Assembly: GCF_009806555.1 (NCBI RefSeq)
Contig: NZ_VUOK01000040.1
Span: 1 to 64,000 of the forward strand
Source of the DNA: Methylobacterium sp. 2A
Lineage (GTDB): Bacteria > Pseudomonadota > Alphaproteobacteria > Rhizobiales > Beijerinckiaceae
Length of the DNA stretch: 64,000 bases
Direction of reading: 5' to 3'
Position numbers and translations under genes: made by a program. Shown piece by piece: positions 27,245 through 40,003 of the stretch (position 1 is the stretch's first letter; each line of letters begins with the position of its first letter). Below the pieces are notes generated by a model that saw nothing but the letters and a program-made list of their open reading frames with translations, was not told the origin of the DNA and ran no database searches.

Positions 27245-27639
27245 CGTTGCGCGGGTCCGAAAACGGGATGTGACGTGCGGGTGGGGGCGTCGGCTCGGTC
27301 GGTGTGGCCGCAGCCGCCGGCCAGGCCGCCATCGAGGACGAGCCGGGCGCCCGCCGCGTAGAGGCGGGCGACGAAGCCGGCGCTGTCGGAGCGGGCGATC
27401 ACGACGTCCGGTCGGCCGCCGACGTTCAGGATCGATCCGCCCGCCTCGGCGACCATGCGGACGACGTCAGCGCTGCCGGATCCCGCGCCGCCGACGAGGG
27501 CTACGGTATCGGACTGGGGGGCCGCCAGGAGCGCCAGCGGTGTGATCAGGGCGACGGCACAACCGAGCGCGCCGAGTAAAATCTGAAATCGTATTCGCGC
27601 AAGGATCCGCAAAGACTCAGAATTCGCTATTGCAGTCAT
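27241..27639 (-). CDS. Small membrane-anchored protein coupled to the chemoreceptor
   Basis: Unrecognised protein of 132 residues. One N-terminal hydrophobic helix (about 20-40, [21 protein letters not shown]) serves as signal anchor or signal peptide. The remaining domain, probably periplasmic, has a regular alpha/beta look: [28 protein letters not shown], then [32 protein letters not shown]. The last about 20 residues are polar. It overlaps the chemoreceptor start (ATGA), so the two are translated together, and it may provide the periplasmic input the receptor lacks. That role is inference. Confidence 0.72.
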   Translation of the reverse strand: MTAIANSESLRILARIRFQILLGALGCAVALITPLALLAAPQSDTVALVGGAGSGSADVVRMVAEAGGSILNVGGRPDVVIARSDSAGFVARLYAAGARLVLDGGLAGGCGHTDRADAPTRTSHPVFGPAQR

Positions 27640-28142
27640 GCGTGCCTGCGACCCCGCTCCAAGATTGAATATTTATCGGAATTTTAGTATATCACGACTT
27701 CCATGATGGTCGCGATCGTGAGGGCGAATCTATCGTCTCTGACGTCGCATAATATGGCTGCCAAATCCATTGCGCAAGCAATACACGGATCGTTCCGATC
27801 AAATTTTAAACAAAATATCCAATCTTACCGTCATAAAAATTTATGCGAAATGATCGGGTCTTGTAGAATGAGAGGAAGATCTAGAATATATTGATTGAGC
27901 AGAAAGTACATTTTTCGATAAGCGCATTCCGGCGGCAACGCCTGCTTCGACACCGGAAGAGGACCCGGCCGCCCCGGCGGCACAGCCCGCAGGCCGGGAT
28001 CGCTTCGTCATGCGTGCCGCGCGGCGCAAGGCATGCTTCCACCTTCGATCCGCGCCGGCGGGCGGGGCGTGATCGCGTGACCGGCCCGCGACAGATGAGG
28101 CGGTCCGCGCCTGGACGGTGGAGGTCGTGTGTGAGGCAGGAA
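27640..28142. other. AT-rich intergenic region
   Basis: 27640-27910 is far more AT-rich than the rest of the window (runs such as TATTTATCGGAATTTTAG and AAATTTTAAACAAAATA). It probably holds the promoters of the chemoreceptor operon (minus) and perhaps of the serine hydrolase (plus). A 63-residue frame at 27703-27894 has no recognisable features. 27910-28142 returns to high GC and holds no clear gene. Confidence 0.45.
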
Positions 28143-29281
28143 ATGGCGCCGTCGTGGCCGCGGGAGACATGGCGGGAGACATGGCGGGAGACATGGGAAG
28201 AGGTCGATCCCGCAGCGGCCGGCTTCGATCCCGTCCGCCTCGCGGAGACGGTGGGGTATGCCGAGGCGCACGAGAGTCCGTGGCCGCGCAGCCTGTATCA
28301 CCCGGATGGCCGCTATGTCGGGATCGTCGAGTGGAACGAGACCGGGCCGTGGAGCGCCGTCACGGGTCCGGTTCGGGACCGGGGCGGCCCGGCCGGCGTG
28401 ATCCTGCGGGGCGGCCGTCGGGTCGCCGCCTGGGGCGACACGGCCCGTCCGGACATGACCTTCTCGATCGCCAAGAGCTACCTCGCGGTGCTGGCGGGCC
28501 TCGCCCACGATGACGGGCTGATCCCCGACGTGGACGCCCCGGTGCGCGACAGCGTGCCGGACCCGCTCCTCGACGGGCCGCATAACGGCGCGATCACGTG
28601 GCGCCACCTGCTGCAGCAATCGAGCGAGTGGCAGGGGACGCTGTTCGGCAAGTCCGATCAGGTCGATCATTTCCGGCAGATCGGCCCGGGCGCCGACAAC
28701 AGCCGCAAGGGCGAGCGGCGGGCGCTGAACCCGCCCGGCACCCACTACGAGTACAACGACGTGCGGGTGAACCTGCTGTCCTACTGCCTGATGCGGCTGT
28801 TCGGCCGCGCCCTGCCGGAAGTGCTGCGCGAACGGATCATGGACCCGATCGGAGCCTCCCGCGACTGGGCGTGGCACGGCTACGCGGATGCCTGGGTCGA
28901 AATCGAGGGTGCCCGGATTCAATCCATCCCCGGGGGCGGCCATTGGGGCGGCGGCCTGTTCATCGGCGCCGACGACCACGCCCGGTTCGGGCTGCTCATC
29001 GCCCGCGGCGGCGCCTGGGATGGGCGTCGGCTCCTGTCCGAGCGCTGGATCCGCGCCATGCTGACCCCCTCCCCGACCCTGGAGAGCTACGGCTATCTCT
29101 GGTGGCTGAACCGGGGGGCGGCCGCCAAGCCGCAGCTCCCCGCCGCATCGTTCAGCGCGCTCGGCGCCGGCAACAACGTCATCTGGTGCGATCCGGACCA
29201 CGACCTCGTGGCGGTGCTGCGCTGGATCGACAAGGGCGCCGTCGACGGGTTCCTGCTGCGCCTCGTCGGGGCTCTGCGGGA

Positions 29282-29285
<4 letters not shown>
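28143..29285 (+). CDS. Beta-lactamase-related serine hydrolase
   Basis: Penicillin-binding-protein-like serine hydrolase (class C beta-lactamase/esterase family), 380 residues. The nucleophile motif is S-x-x-K at 108-111 (FSIAKSYL), the second motif is near Tyr204 (YEYNDVRVN), and the third region is GGGHWGGGLFI. No convincing signal peptide is seen, so it is probably a cytoplasmic esterase, amidase or D-aminopeptidase-type enzyme rather than a resistance beta-lactamase. ATG 28143 has AGGCAGGA directly upstream; longer frames upstream are non-conserved. The N-terminus carries three tandem W-R-E-T repeats. The stop overlaps the LysR stop on the other strand. Confidence 0.87.
28161..28196 (+). 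repeat. Three tandem 12-bp repeats within the serine hydrolase N-terminus
   Basis: CGGGAGACATGG is repeated three times without interruption (28161-28172, 28173-28184, 28185-28196), encoding W-R-E-T three times at residues 7-18. Copy-number change would keep frame. Each unit also contains an ATG, but out of the protein's frame. Confidence 0.9.
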
Positions 29286-31271
<1,986 letters not shown>

Positions 31272-31297
31272 GCCTCGGCGCCTGTAGAGCACGGCCT

Positions 31298-31324
31298 TTT
31301 CCCCTCCCCGCAAGGGGGAGGAGA
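31298..31324. repeat. Dispersed palindromic repeat, short copy
   Basis: CCCCTCCCCGCAAGGGGGAGGAG, the short palindrome shared with the larger repeats in this window, located about 27 nt after the aldo/keto reductase stop. Confidence 0.6.
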
Positions 31325-31381
31325 GCGCACTAGGCCAGTATCCCGGTGATCCCTCACATACTTTGAGAGCGATGGGTTGAG

Positions 31382-31403
31382 ACCCTTCGAACACACGAAG
31401 GGT
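31382..31403. terminator. Hairpin between convergent genes
   Basis: ACCCTTCG-AACACA-CGAAGGGT, a perfect 8-bp stem with a 6-nt loop, between the convergent aldo/keto reductase and M20 peptidase genes. It has no T-run on either side, so a bidirectional terminator is only a suggestion. Confidence 0.4.
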
Positions 31404-31448
31404 TCGATTCTCGACGCCGACCGTCGTGGGCTCGCGGCGGACAGGCTC

Positions 31449-32600
31449 TCACAGGGCCGCGATGGTCTGCGCCATCGCGCGCGCCCGCGGCACGAGGCTT
31501 CCCACCTCCAAGTACTCCTCAGGCGAATGCGCCTTGCCGCCGACCGGGCCGACGGCGCAGAGCGTCGGGCAGCCGACGCTGGCGGTGAAGCCGGAATCGG
31601 CGCAGCCGCCCGCGAACTCGCCCTCGACCGGCCGGCCCAGCCCGGCGCTCGCCCGGGCGTAGGTCTCGAACAGCGCCCGGGCGCCTTCATCCTGCACGAG
31701 GGGCAGGAACTCGCCCTTGATGGTCAGGTGCGCGGTGGTGTCGGGCACGGTTGAGGCCGCCACGATCGCGGCGATCCGGTCCATGGCCTCCGTGCGGTCC
31801 GGCGGGGTGACGTAGCGCAGGTCGATCTCGCAGGTCGCCCGGGGCGCCACGGTGTTCACCGACTGACCGCCCGAGACCAGCCCGACATTCACCGTGATGC
31901 CGCGCGCGAGATCGGTGATCGCGTGGAACGCCACCGTCTTGTGGGCCAGTTCCAGGATGGCGCTGCGGCCGTCCGCGTAGTTGCCGCCGGAATGGGCCGC
32001 CTTGCCCAGAACCTCCAGCTGCATGAACACGCCGCCCTTGCGGCCGGTGACGACGTTGCCGGTCGGCCGCCCCGGCTCGGAATTCAGCACCGCCCGGGCG
32101 CCGCGGGCGGTCTCCTCGATGATCGGCCGGCAGGCCGGCGAGCCGATCTCCTCGTCGCTGGTGAACAGGCCGACGAGGGGCACCGGCGCGCCGCCGGCCC
32201 GGTGATAGGCCGCGAGCACGAAGGCGTTCATCACGAGTCCGGCCTTCATGTCGGCGACGCCCGGCCCGTAGGCGCGGCCGTCCGCCACGTGGAACGGCCG
32301 GCGCGCCACCTCGCCCTTCGGGAAGACCGTGTCGCGGTGGCCCATCAGCACCACCGGCCGGTTGCCGCCGCCGGAGCCCGCGACCTCGGCCTTCAGCGCG
32401 TCGCCGTAGCCCTCCACCGGGATCGTGGTGACCGGGATGCCCTCGCCCGCGAGGAACGCCGCGATGCGGGTGCCGACCGCATCGACGCCCGGCTTGTCGT
32501 AGGAGCCGGAATCGATGTTCACGAGCTCTTCGAGGAGCGCCAGCATCGCCCCCTCCTGCCCGTCGAGCCAGCGGAGGGCTTCGGCGTCCTTTGCGGTCAT
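31449..32600 (-). CDS. M20 family metallopeptidase (carboxypeptidase G2-like)
   Basis: Zinc exopeptidase or deacylase, 383 residues, in the glutamate carboxypeptidase/ArgE group. Metal-site motifs are MGHRDTVFPKG, VADMKAGL and TSDEEIGSPA; the dimerisation (lid) domain lies in the middle, and the C-terminal PVGGKAHSPEEY contributes the last His. No signal peptide, so it is cytoplasmic. ATG 32600 has GAGGA 6 nt upstream (a longer frame from 32642 is less likely). It follows the glmS gene by about 87 nt on the same strand. Substrate not determined. Confidence 0.92.
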   Translation of the reverse strand: MTAKDAEALRWLDGQEGAMLALLEELVNIDSGSYDKPGVDAVGTRIAAFLAGEGIPVTTIPVEGYGDALKAEVAGSGGGNRPVVLMGHRDTVFPKGEVARRPFHVADGRAYGPGVADMKAGLVMNAFVLAAYHRAGGAPVPLVGLFTSDEEIGSPACRPIIEETARGARAVLNSEPGRPTGNVVTGRKGGVFMQLEVLGKAAHSGGNYADGRSAILELAHKTVAFHAITDLARGITVNVGLVSGGQSVNTVAPRATCEIDLRYVTPPDRTEAMDRIAAIVAASTVPDTTAHLTIKGEFLPLVQDEGARALFETYARASAGLGRPVEGEFAGGCADSGFTASVGCPTLCAVGPVGGKAHSPEEYLEVGSLVPRARAMAQTIAAL

Positions 32601-32687
32601 TGGCTTCCTCGTACCGGGATCTACGGGATCGCGCGCTCGCATAGACCGCGCCGCTTTCGAACCAGACGCGGATGCACTCGGCCGCGG

Positions 32688-34514
<1,827 letters not shown>

Positions 34515-34662
34515 GGGATGTCTCTCGCTCCGAGGCCGGAATCGCTGCGCGGACGCGCCGCACAAGGTCCGGGCCGTTCGCTCAGGCCTTGGCCAAGCGT
34601 GACTTCTACCGGATCAGGGCCGCGCAGGGCCAGCCCCGGCCGAATCAATGCGCGCGGTCCTG

Positions 34663-35595
34663 CTAGGAGGGCGCGGTCCCGCGCGCAACGACGACGGGGA
34701 CCCGGCTCGACCAGTAGCCGGCGAGCACCGAGCCCGACAGGTTGTGCCACACGGAAAAAACCGCCCCCGGCAGGGCGGCCAGCGGCGAGAAATAGAGCTT
34801 GCCGAGCGCCGCTGCGAGGCCGGAATTCTGCATGCCGACTTCGAGCGCCAGGGTGCGACAGGTGCCCTCATCGAAGCCGAGCAGGCGCCCGCTCCAGTAG
34901 CCGCAGACCAGACCGGTCGCGTTGTGCAGCACCACCGCCAGCAGCACGAGCGGTCCGACCGCGGCGATGCTCGCCCGGCTGCCGGCCACGACGGCGCCGA
35001 TGATCAGCAGGATGGCGGCCATCGATACGGCGGGCAGCGCGCGCTCGAAGCGTTCGACGAGGCGCGGCGCGACCCGGTTGAGAGCCAGACCCAGGGCCAC
35101 CGGCGCGGCCACGATCTCCACGAGGCTGGCGAGCAGCCCCGCCACATCCACCGGCACGCTGGCATCGACGTAGAGGCGCACGAGGAGCGGCGTCGCCACG
35201 AGGCCCACCAGCGTCGAGGCCGTGGCGATCGTCACCGACAGGGCGACATCGCCGCCGGCGATGTAGACCATCAGGGTGGAGCTCGTGCCGCTGGCGACGC
35301 TGCCGACCAGGACCATGCCGGTGGTGAGGTCCGTACCCATACCGAGGGCGTGGGCGATGGCCCAGGCGGCGGCGGGCATCACGAGGTAATGGACGACGAC
35401 ACCAGCCGCGACCGGCGCGGGCCGGGCCAGGATCCGGCCGAAATCGGCGGGCGTGAGCGTCACGCCGAGGGCGAACATGATCACGGCCAGCAGGACGGCG
35501 ACGTGCGGCAGCACCGGGAGGAACACGCCCGGCGCGCCATAGGCGAGGGCCGCGGCCAGGATGGCGCAGACGGGAAACAGGCGGTTGAGCAGCAT
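34663..35595 (-). CDS. Bile acid:sodium symporter (BASS) family transporter
   Basis: Integral membrane transporter, 310 residues, about nine to ten helices. The fold markers are [20 protein letters not shown] (crossover region) and [19 protein letters not shown] (the second conserved motif). This resembles PanS/YocS-type bacterial members, some of which carry keto-acids or pantothenate precursors in E. coli relatives. The substrate cannot be inferred here. It lies 148 nt upstream of glmS on the same strand; co-transcription is possible but there is no functional link. Confidence 0.9.
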   Translation of the reverse strand: MLLNRLFPVCAILAAALAYGAPGVFLPVLPHVAVLLAVIMFALGVTLTPADFGRILARPAPVAAGVVVHYLVMPAAAWAIAHALGMGTDLTTGMVLVGSVASGTSSTLMVYIAGGDVALSVTIATASTLVGLVATPLLVRLYVDASVPVDVAGLLASLVEIVAAPVALGLALNRVAPRLVERFERALPAVSMAAILLIIGAVVAGSRASIAAVGPLVLLAVVLHNATGLVCGYWSGRLLGFDEGTCRTLALEVGMQNSGLAAALGKLYFSPLAALPGAVFSVWHNLSGSVLAGYWSSRVPVVVARGTAPS

Positions 35596-36078
35596 CGCGG
35601 GCCTATGTCCGGGGAGGCGGCCGTGTCCCAGCTGGGCCGAGGTGCGTCAAGCGTGGTCGTGCCCGCAGGTATCTGCCTCGGACCCGTGCCGGAGTGCCGG
35701 CAGTCTTCCTTCGGTCAGCCGAAAGGTGGTTTTCGGGACGTGAGGACGACCGTTCGTAGGGCTGGCATAGGCCGGATGCCGAATGGCCGCTGCGGGTATT
35801 TTCCGGCCCGTCCGCATCGAGACTTCGGCTGCCTGAAAGCCGGCATAGCCGCAGGAGACGCCCACGATCCAGGCCGCCGTTTCAGAGCCTCTCACAAAAC
35901 TCCCGCTGCGCTGTCGCGGCCAAGGGAAATGTCCGGTGCCCGGGAGTTTTGTGAGGAGCTCTCAAAAGCGACAGGCGTCGTCACGCAAATGTGAGGTTCG
36001 AGGCCGGCCTCGATATGAACTGTATTTTCATCGTCTTCTTTCATACCAGTTTCAGAGGCAGGCACGTACAGACAAGTC
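35596..36078. other. Intergenic region
   Basis: No supported gene. An 82-residue minus-strand frame (35647-35895) looks like a relic at most. The interval contains the inverted repeat at 35884-35962. The last about 80 bp form an AT-richer leader of the MHYT-GGDEF-EAL gene. Confidence 0.45.
35884..35962. repeat. 22-bp inverted repeat, miniature-element-like
   Basis: Arms at 35884-35905 and 35941-35962 match at 20 of 22 positions, including a perfect 15 bp (CTCACAAAACTCCCG). They enclose 35 bp. The AT-rich CACAAAACT core differs from the GC palindromes elsewhere in the window. No target-site duplication was visible. It may be a tiny non-autonomous element, a transposon end relic, or a strong hairpin. 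Confidence 0.7.
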
Positions 36079-38436
36079 ATGATTTATAGTGCTGCCGATC
36101 TAGCCACCAACCATTCGCTTGGGTTTGTATTAACTGCTCTTGCTATCTGCCTCGTGGCGGGGTGGCTTGTCGCCGCTCTGATGCGGACGGTTAGCGATGC
36201 CGATCCGGCGCACCGATGCCGCTGGCTGGCGGGAACGGCCGTCGTATGCGGCTTGGGCGTCTGGACGACCCACTTCGTCGCCATGCTGGGCTACCGGCCC
36301 GATATGGTGCTGGGCTTCGACAACACGACCACCATCTTCTCGGCGCTGATCGCCATCCCGGTCGTCGGCCTGCCGCTGGCGCTGGCGAGGCTTTTTCCTT
36401 CGTGGCGTATCCAAGCCCTGGCTGGCGCGGTAGCCGGATTTGGTATCGGCGCGATGCATTACGCCGGCATGGCGGCGATTGAGGGATGCCGGCAGACCCA
36501 TTCACCGCTCGTGCATGTTCTGGCCGCCGGTATCGGTGCTTGCAGCCTCGCGCTGGCTTGTGGCCTGCCGCGACGCTGGGCGGCACCTTGGGTGGTGTGT
36601 GCTCTTTTCACCCTGGCGGTCACCGGTACGCACTTCGTCGCGATTGCCGGCACGACGCTGGTCCGCACCCAGGGCCATAGCGGCTTCCCGCAAGAACATA
36701 TCGTGCTCAGCATCTTCACCACCGTCGGAGCGGCTGTCCTATTCCTCGGGGCCTTCCTGACGATCCTCGCGGCACGACGCTTCGACGCCCAGGAGCGCGC
36801 CCATTCGGCGGTTCTGAGAACCGCTCTCGACAATATGTCGAACGGGTTGCTCTATCTGGATGCGTCCGAACGCGTGCGCCTGTACAATCGGCGTTACCTT
36901 GAGATCTATCACATGCCTGTCGATGTCGATCTGACCGGCATGACCGTTGACCAGATCATGGACGCAGTCGGCGATCGCCATCGCTGGACCGCGGAGCGGA
37001 GAGAGACGGCGCGCCGGCGGATTCATGAATGGCGGACCATCGAAACCGCCAAGATGATCGACTACCCGCTGGAGGACGGCCGCATTCTACAGGTCGAGAT
37101 CCGACCTATCGCGGAAGGCGGTAACGTCGTCACCCTCGACGACGTTACCAGAGAGCGCGAGGCACAGCGCCGGATCACGGAACTGGCCTACTGCGATCCC
37201 CTGACCAAGCTCGCCAATCGGCGCGCGCTCAGTGCGCGGCTGGAGCGCGATTTCATGCCCAAGCGGGTCGTCAAGCTCCTGCTGATCGATCTCGATCGCT
37301 TCAAGCAGGTCAACGATACCTACGGTCACGTGGTCGGCGATCAGCTCCTGATTCAAGTCGCCAACAGGCTGAGGACGATCGCGGGACCGGACGGTTTCGT
37401 AGCCCGGCTCGGCGGCGACGAGATGGCGGTGCTGATCTACGGCGATCAGACCCAGGCCATGGCTGTCGCCGCCGCGGTGATCGAGGCGCTTGCCGTGCCG
37501 TACGGGATCGATGACCTCACGGTGTCGATCGGCTGCAGCATCGGCATGTGCTGCACGGATGATGCGCACGATCCGATCGAACTCATGCAGTTCTCGGACA
37601 TCGCGCTCTATGAATCGAAGCGCCGGGGCCGAGGTCGAACGAGCTTGTACACGCGCGACATGCTGCAAATTGTCGCCGATCGGGTTCAGCTCGAAACAGA
37701 CATGCGGACTGCGATCGAACGTGGGGAGATGCACCTGGCCTTTCAGCCGGTGATCACCCTCGTTGACGACCGGATCATCGGCTACGAGGCGCTGCTCCGC
37801 TGGGATCACCCGACGCTCGGGGCCGTGTCTCCGGCCCGGTTCATCCCGTTGGCGGAGGAGACCGGGCAGATCATCCCGATCGGAGCTTGGGTGTTGCGGG
37901 AGGCCTGCCGACAGGCCGTGCGGTTGCCGGACGATGTCTATGTCGCGGTGAACGTTTCACCGGTCCAGTTCCGCTCTCCTCAGCTCCTGTCCGATCTCAC
38001 GCAGGCTCTCGCCAGGAGTGGGCTGCCGGCGACGCGTTTGGAGATCGAGCTGACGGAAACAGCGATCGTCGAAGACGGCCGTCAGATTGCCAAGATCCTG
38101 GACGCCGTCCGCGGCCTCGGCGTGACGGTGGCGATGGATGATTTTGGCACGGGGTACTCGTCGCTCGCCCATCTGCGCGACCTGCCGCTCGACCGTATCA
38201 AGGTGGACCGTTCCTTCGTGACAACGGCCGAGACGGACCGTCACTCGTTGGCGGTTCTGAAAGGCATCACCCATATCGCCCGCGCGCTGAATGTCGTGCT
38301 TCAAGCGGAAGGCGTAGAGACGCCATCGCAACTCGCCCTCATGCGCGAGATTGGATGCGACGCAATCCAGGGCTACCTGATCGGTCGGCCTCAGCGATTG
38401 GCAGAGAGCACCGTGCCCATGGCTCTGTCGGCCTAG
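36079..38436 (+). CDS. MHYT-PAS-GGDEF-EAL cyclic-di-GMP signalling protein
   Basis: Membrane-bound diguanylate cyclase/phosphodiesterase, 785 residues. The N-terminal MHYT domain has about seven helices with HFVAM, HYAGMA and HFVAI repeats, thought to bind copper and sense gas or redox. Then a PAS-like region (about 245-360), GGDEF with RLGGDEMA near 445, and EAL with YEALLRW near 569 followed by NVSPVQF, ELTET, DDFGTGYSS and QGYLIG. Both catalytic motifs are intact, so it may be bifunctional. It is one of two GGDEF-EAL proteins here (the other at 49.1 kb). Its GC at wobble positions looks lower than in neighbours. Confidence 0.95.
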   Translation: MIYSAADLATNHSLGFVLTALAICLVAGWLVAALMRTVSDADPAHRCRWLAGTAVVCGLGVWTTHFVAMLGYRPDMVLGFDNTTTIFSALIAIPVVGLPLALARLFPSWRIQALAGAVAGFGIGAMHYAGMAAIEGCRQTHSPLVHVLAAGIGACSLALACGLPRRWAAPWVVCALFTLAVTGTHFVAIAGTTLVRTQGHSGFPQEHIVLSIFTTVGAAVLFLGAFLTILAARRFDAQERAHSAVLRTALDNMSNGLLYLDASERVRLYNRRYLEIYHMPVDVDLTGMTVDQIMDAVGDRHRWTAERRETARRRIHEWRTIETAKMIDYPLEDGRILQVEIRPIAEGGNVVTLDDVTREREAQRRITELAYCDPLTKLANRRALSARLERDFMPKRVVKLLLIDLDRFKQVNDTYGHVVGDQLLIQVANRLRTIAGPDGFVARLGGDEMAVLIYGDQTQAMAVAAAVIEALAVPYGIDDLTVSIGCSIGMCCTDDAHDPIELMQFSDIALYESKRRGRGRTSLYTRDMLQIVADRVQLETDMRTAIERGEMHLAFQPVITLVDDRIIGYEALLRWDHPTLGAVSPARFIPLAEETGQIIPIGAWVLREACRQAVRLPDDVYVAVNVSPVQFRSPQLLSDLTQALARSGLPATRLEIELTETAIVEDGRQIAKILDAVRGLGVTVAMDDFGTGYSSLAHLRDLPLDRIKVDRSFVTTAETDRHSLAVLKGITHIARALNVVLQAEGVETPSQLALMREIGCDAIQGYLIGRPQRLAESTVPMALSA

Positions 38437-38553
38437 CGTCGAGACCGCCTCCTGAACGGCCGCTTCGGAAATGCGTAGGCGGCGGTCGGGTCGGGTCGCG
38501 ACCGGCCATCGCTCCATCAAGATGCTCGCGAAAAGACCTCGGATCCCCGCGCC

Positions 38554-39930
38554 TCAACGCCCCCCGCGCAGAGCCTTCTCGGCGAGCAACGCGGCCCGCT
38601 TCAGCTTGGCCCAGCCGGGCTTGACCGCCTGCCGGCCGCGGGCGACCGCCATGGCATCGGCCGGCACGTCGTCGGTGATCACCGAGCCGGAGGCGACATA
38701 GGCCCCCTCCCCCACGGTGACGGGGGCCACCAGCGCGGAGTTCGAGCCGATGAAGGCGTGGGCGCCGATCGTGGTGCGGTGCTTGAGCACCCCGTCGTAA
38801 TTGCAGGTGATCGTGCCGGCGCCGATATTGGCCTTCGCGCCGATCTCCGCGTCGCCGAGATAGGTCAGGTGTGCGGCCTTGGCGCCGGCGCCCATCCGGG
38901 CATTCTTCAGCTCGACGAAGTTCCCGAGTTCGGCGCCGCTCTCCAGCACCGCGTGGCCGCGCAGGCGCACGAACGGCCCGATCCGCACGCCCGCCTGCAA
39001 CTCGGTCTCGGTGAGATGCGCGAAGGCCCGTACGGTACAGCCGTCGCCCACCCGCACGCCGGGGCCGAACACGACATTGGGCTCGACGATCACATCGCGC
39101 CCGAGCACCGTGTCGTAGCTCAGGAACACCGTCTCGGGGGCGACCAGGGTGGCGCCGCCCAGCATCGCGTTGCGCCGGAGCCGCTCCTGGATCGCCGCCT
39201 CGGCGACGCTGAGCTGCACCCGGTCGTTGACGCCCTGCGCCTCGGCCTCCTCCACCGGCACGGTGGTGACCGACAACCCGTCCGCCACCGCGAGCGCCAC
39301 GGCATCCGGCAGGTAATATTCGCCGGCGGCGTTGTCGTTGCCGATGCGGGTGAGCAGCGACAGGGCGTGTTGTCCCGACAGCGCCATCAGCCCGGCATTG
39401 CACAGGGTCACGGCCCGCTCGGCCGCGCTCGCATCCTTCTCCTCGCGGATCGCCAGGACGCGGCTGCCCTCGGTCAGCACCCGGCCGTAGCCCGTGGGCG
39501 ACGGGCTCTCGAAGGCGAGGACCGCCACCGCGGCGCCCTCCGCGAGGGGCGCGCGGAGCCTCAGAAACGTCTCGGCGGTGACGAGCGGCGTGTCGCCGAA
39601 GGCGATGACCACGTCGTCGTCGGGCTCCGTGAGCACGTCCCGGGCGGCCAGCACCGCGTGCGCCGTGCCGAGGCGCTCCGCCTGCGGGAAGACCTGTGCG
39701 CCGGGGGCGGCCTTGGCGATCTCGGCGGCGACATCGTCGCGCCCGGGCTCGACCACCACGGCGATCCGGCCCGCGCCCGCCGCCTGCACGGAAGCCAGGA
39801 CGTGACCGAGCAGGCTCCGCCCGGCGATCCGGTGGAGCACCTTCGGCAGGTCCGAGCGCATCCGCGTGCCCTTCCCGGCCGCGAGCACGATGGCGGTGAG
39901 GCTGCGCTTGGGGGTCGCGGAAGATGTCAT
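38554..39930 (-). CDS. glmU: Bifunctional UDP-N-acetylglucosamine pyrophosphorylase / glucosamine-1-phosphate N-acetyltransferase
   Basis: Makes UDP-GlcNAc for peptidoglycan and LPS. 458 residues. The N-terminal nucleotidyltransferase domain starts LAAGKGTRMRSDLPKVLH (16-33); a linker leads to a left-handed beta-helix acetyltransferase domain with hexapeptide repeats (about 250-440), including NFVELKNA and GDAEIGAKANIGAGTI. Both halves look intact and the length is normal. ATG 39930 is chosen; frames further upstream run into sequence antisense to nothing recognisable. It follows rpoN with 73 nt between. Confidence 0.97.
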   Translation of the reverse strand: MTSSATPKRSLTAIVLAAGKGTRMRSDLPKVLHRIAGRSLLGHVLASVQAAGAGRIAVVVEPGRDDVAAEIAKAAPGAQVFPQAERLGTAHAVLAARDVLTEPDDDVVIAFGDTPLVTAETFLRLRAPLAEGAAVAVLAFESPSPTGYGRVLTEGSRVLAIREEKDASAAERAVTLCNAGLMALSGQHALSLLTRIGNDNAAGEYYLPDAVALAVADGLSVTTVPVEEAEAQGVNDRVQLSVAEAAIQERLRRNAMLGGATLVAPETVFLSYDTVLGRDVIVEPNVVFGPGVRVGDGCTVRAFAHLTETELQAGVRIGPFVRLRGHAVLESGAELGNFVELKNARMGAGAKAAHLTYLGDAEIGAKANIGAGTITCNYDGVLKHRTTIGAHAFIGSNSALVAPVTVGEGAYVASGSVITDDVPADAMAVARGRQAVKPGWAKLKRAALLAEKALRGGR

Positions 39931-40003
39931 CTTGGGTCCGGGCGTCGGGATTCGGCGCCACCGATGGGCCGGACCGGCGCGCCGCGCAAGCCCGGCCGTG
40001 ATC

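Noticed and set aside
27703..27894. 63-residue plus-strand frame in the AT-rich interval
   Set aside because: No ribosome site, no recognisable motif; open frames of this size are common in AT/GC boundary regions.
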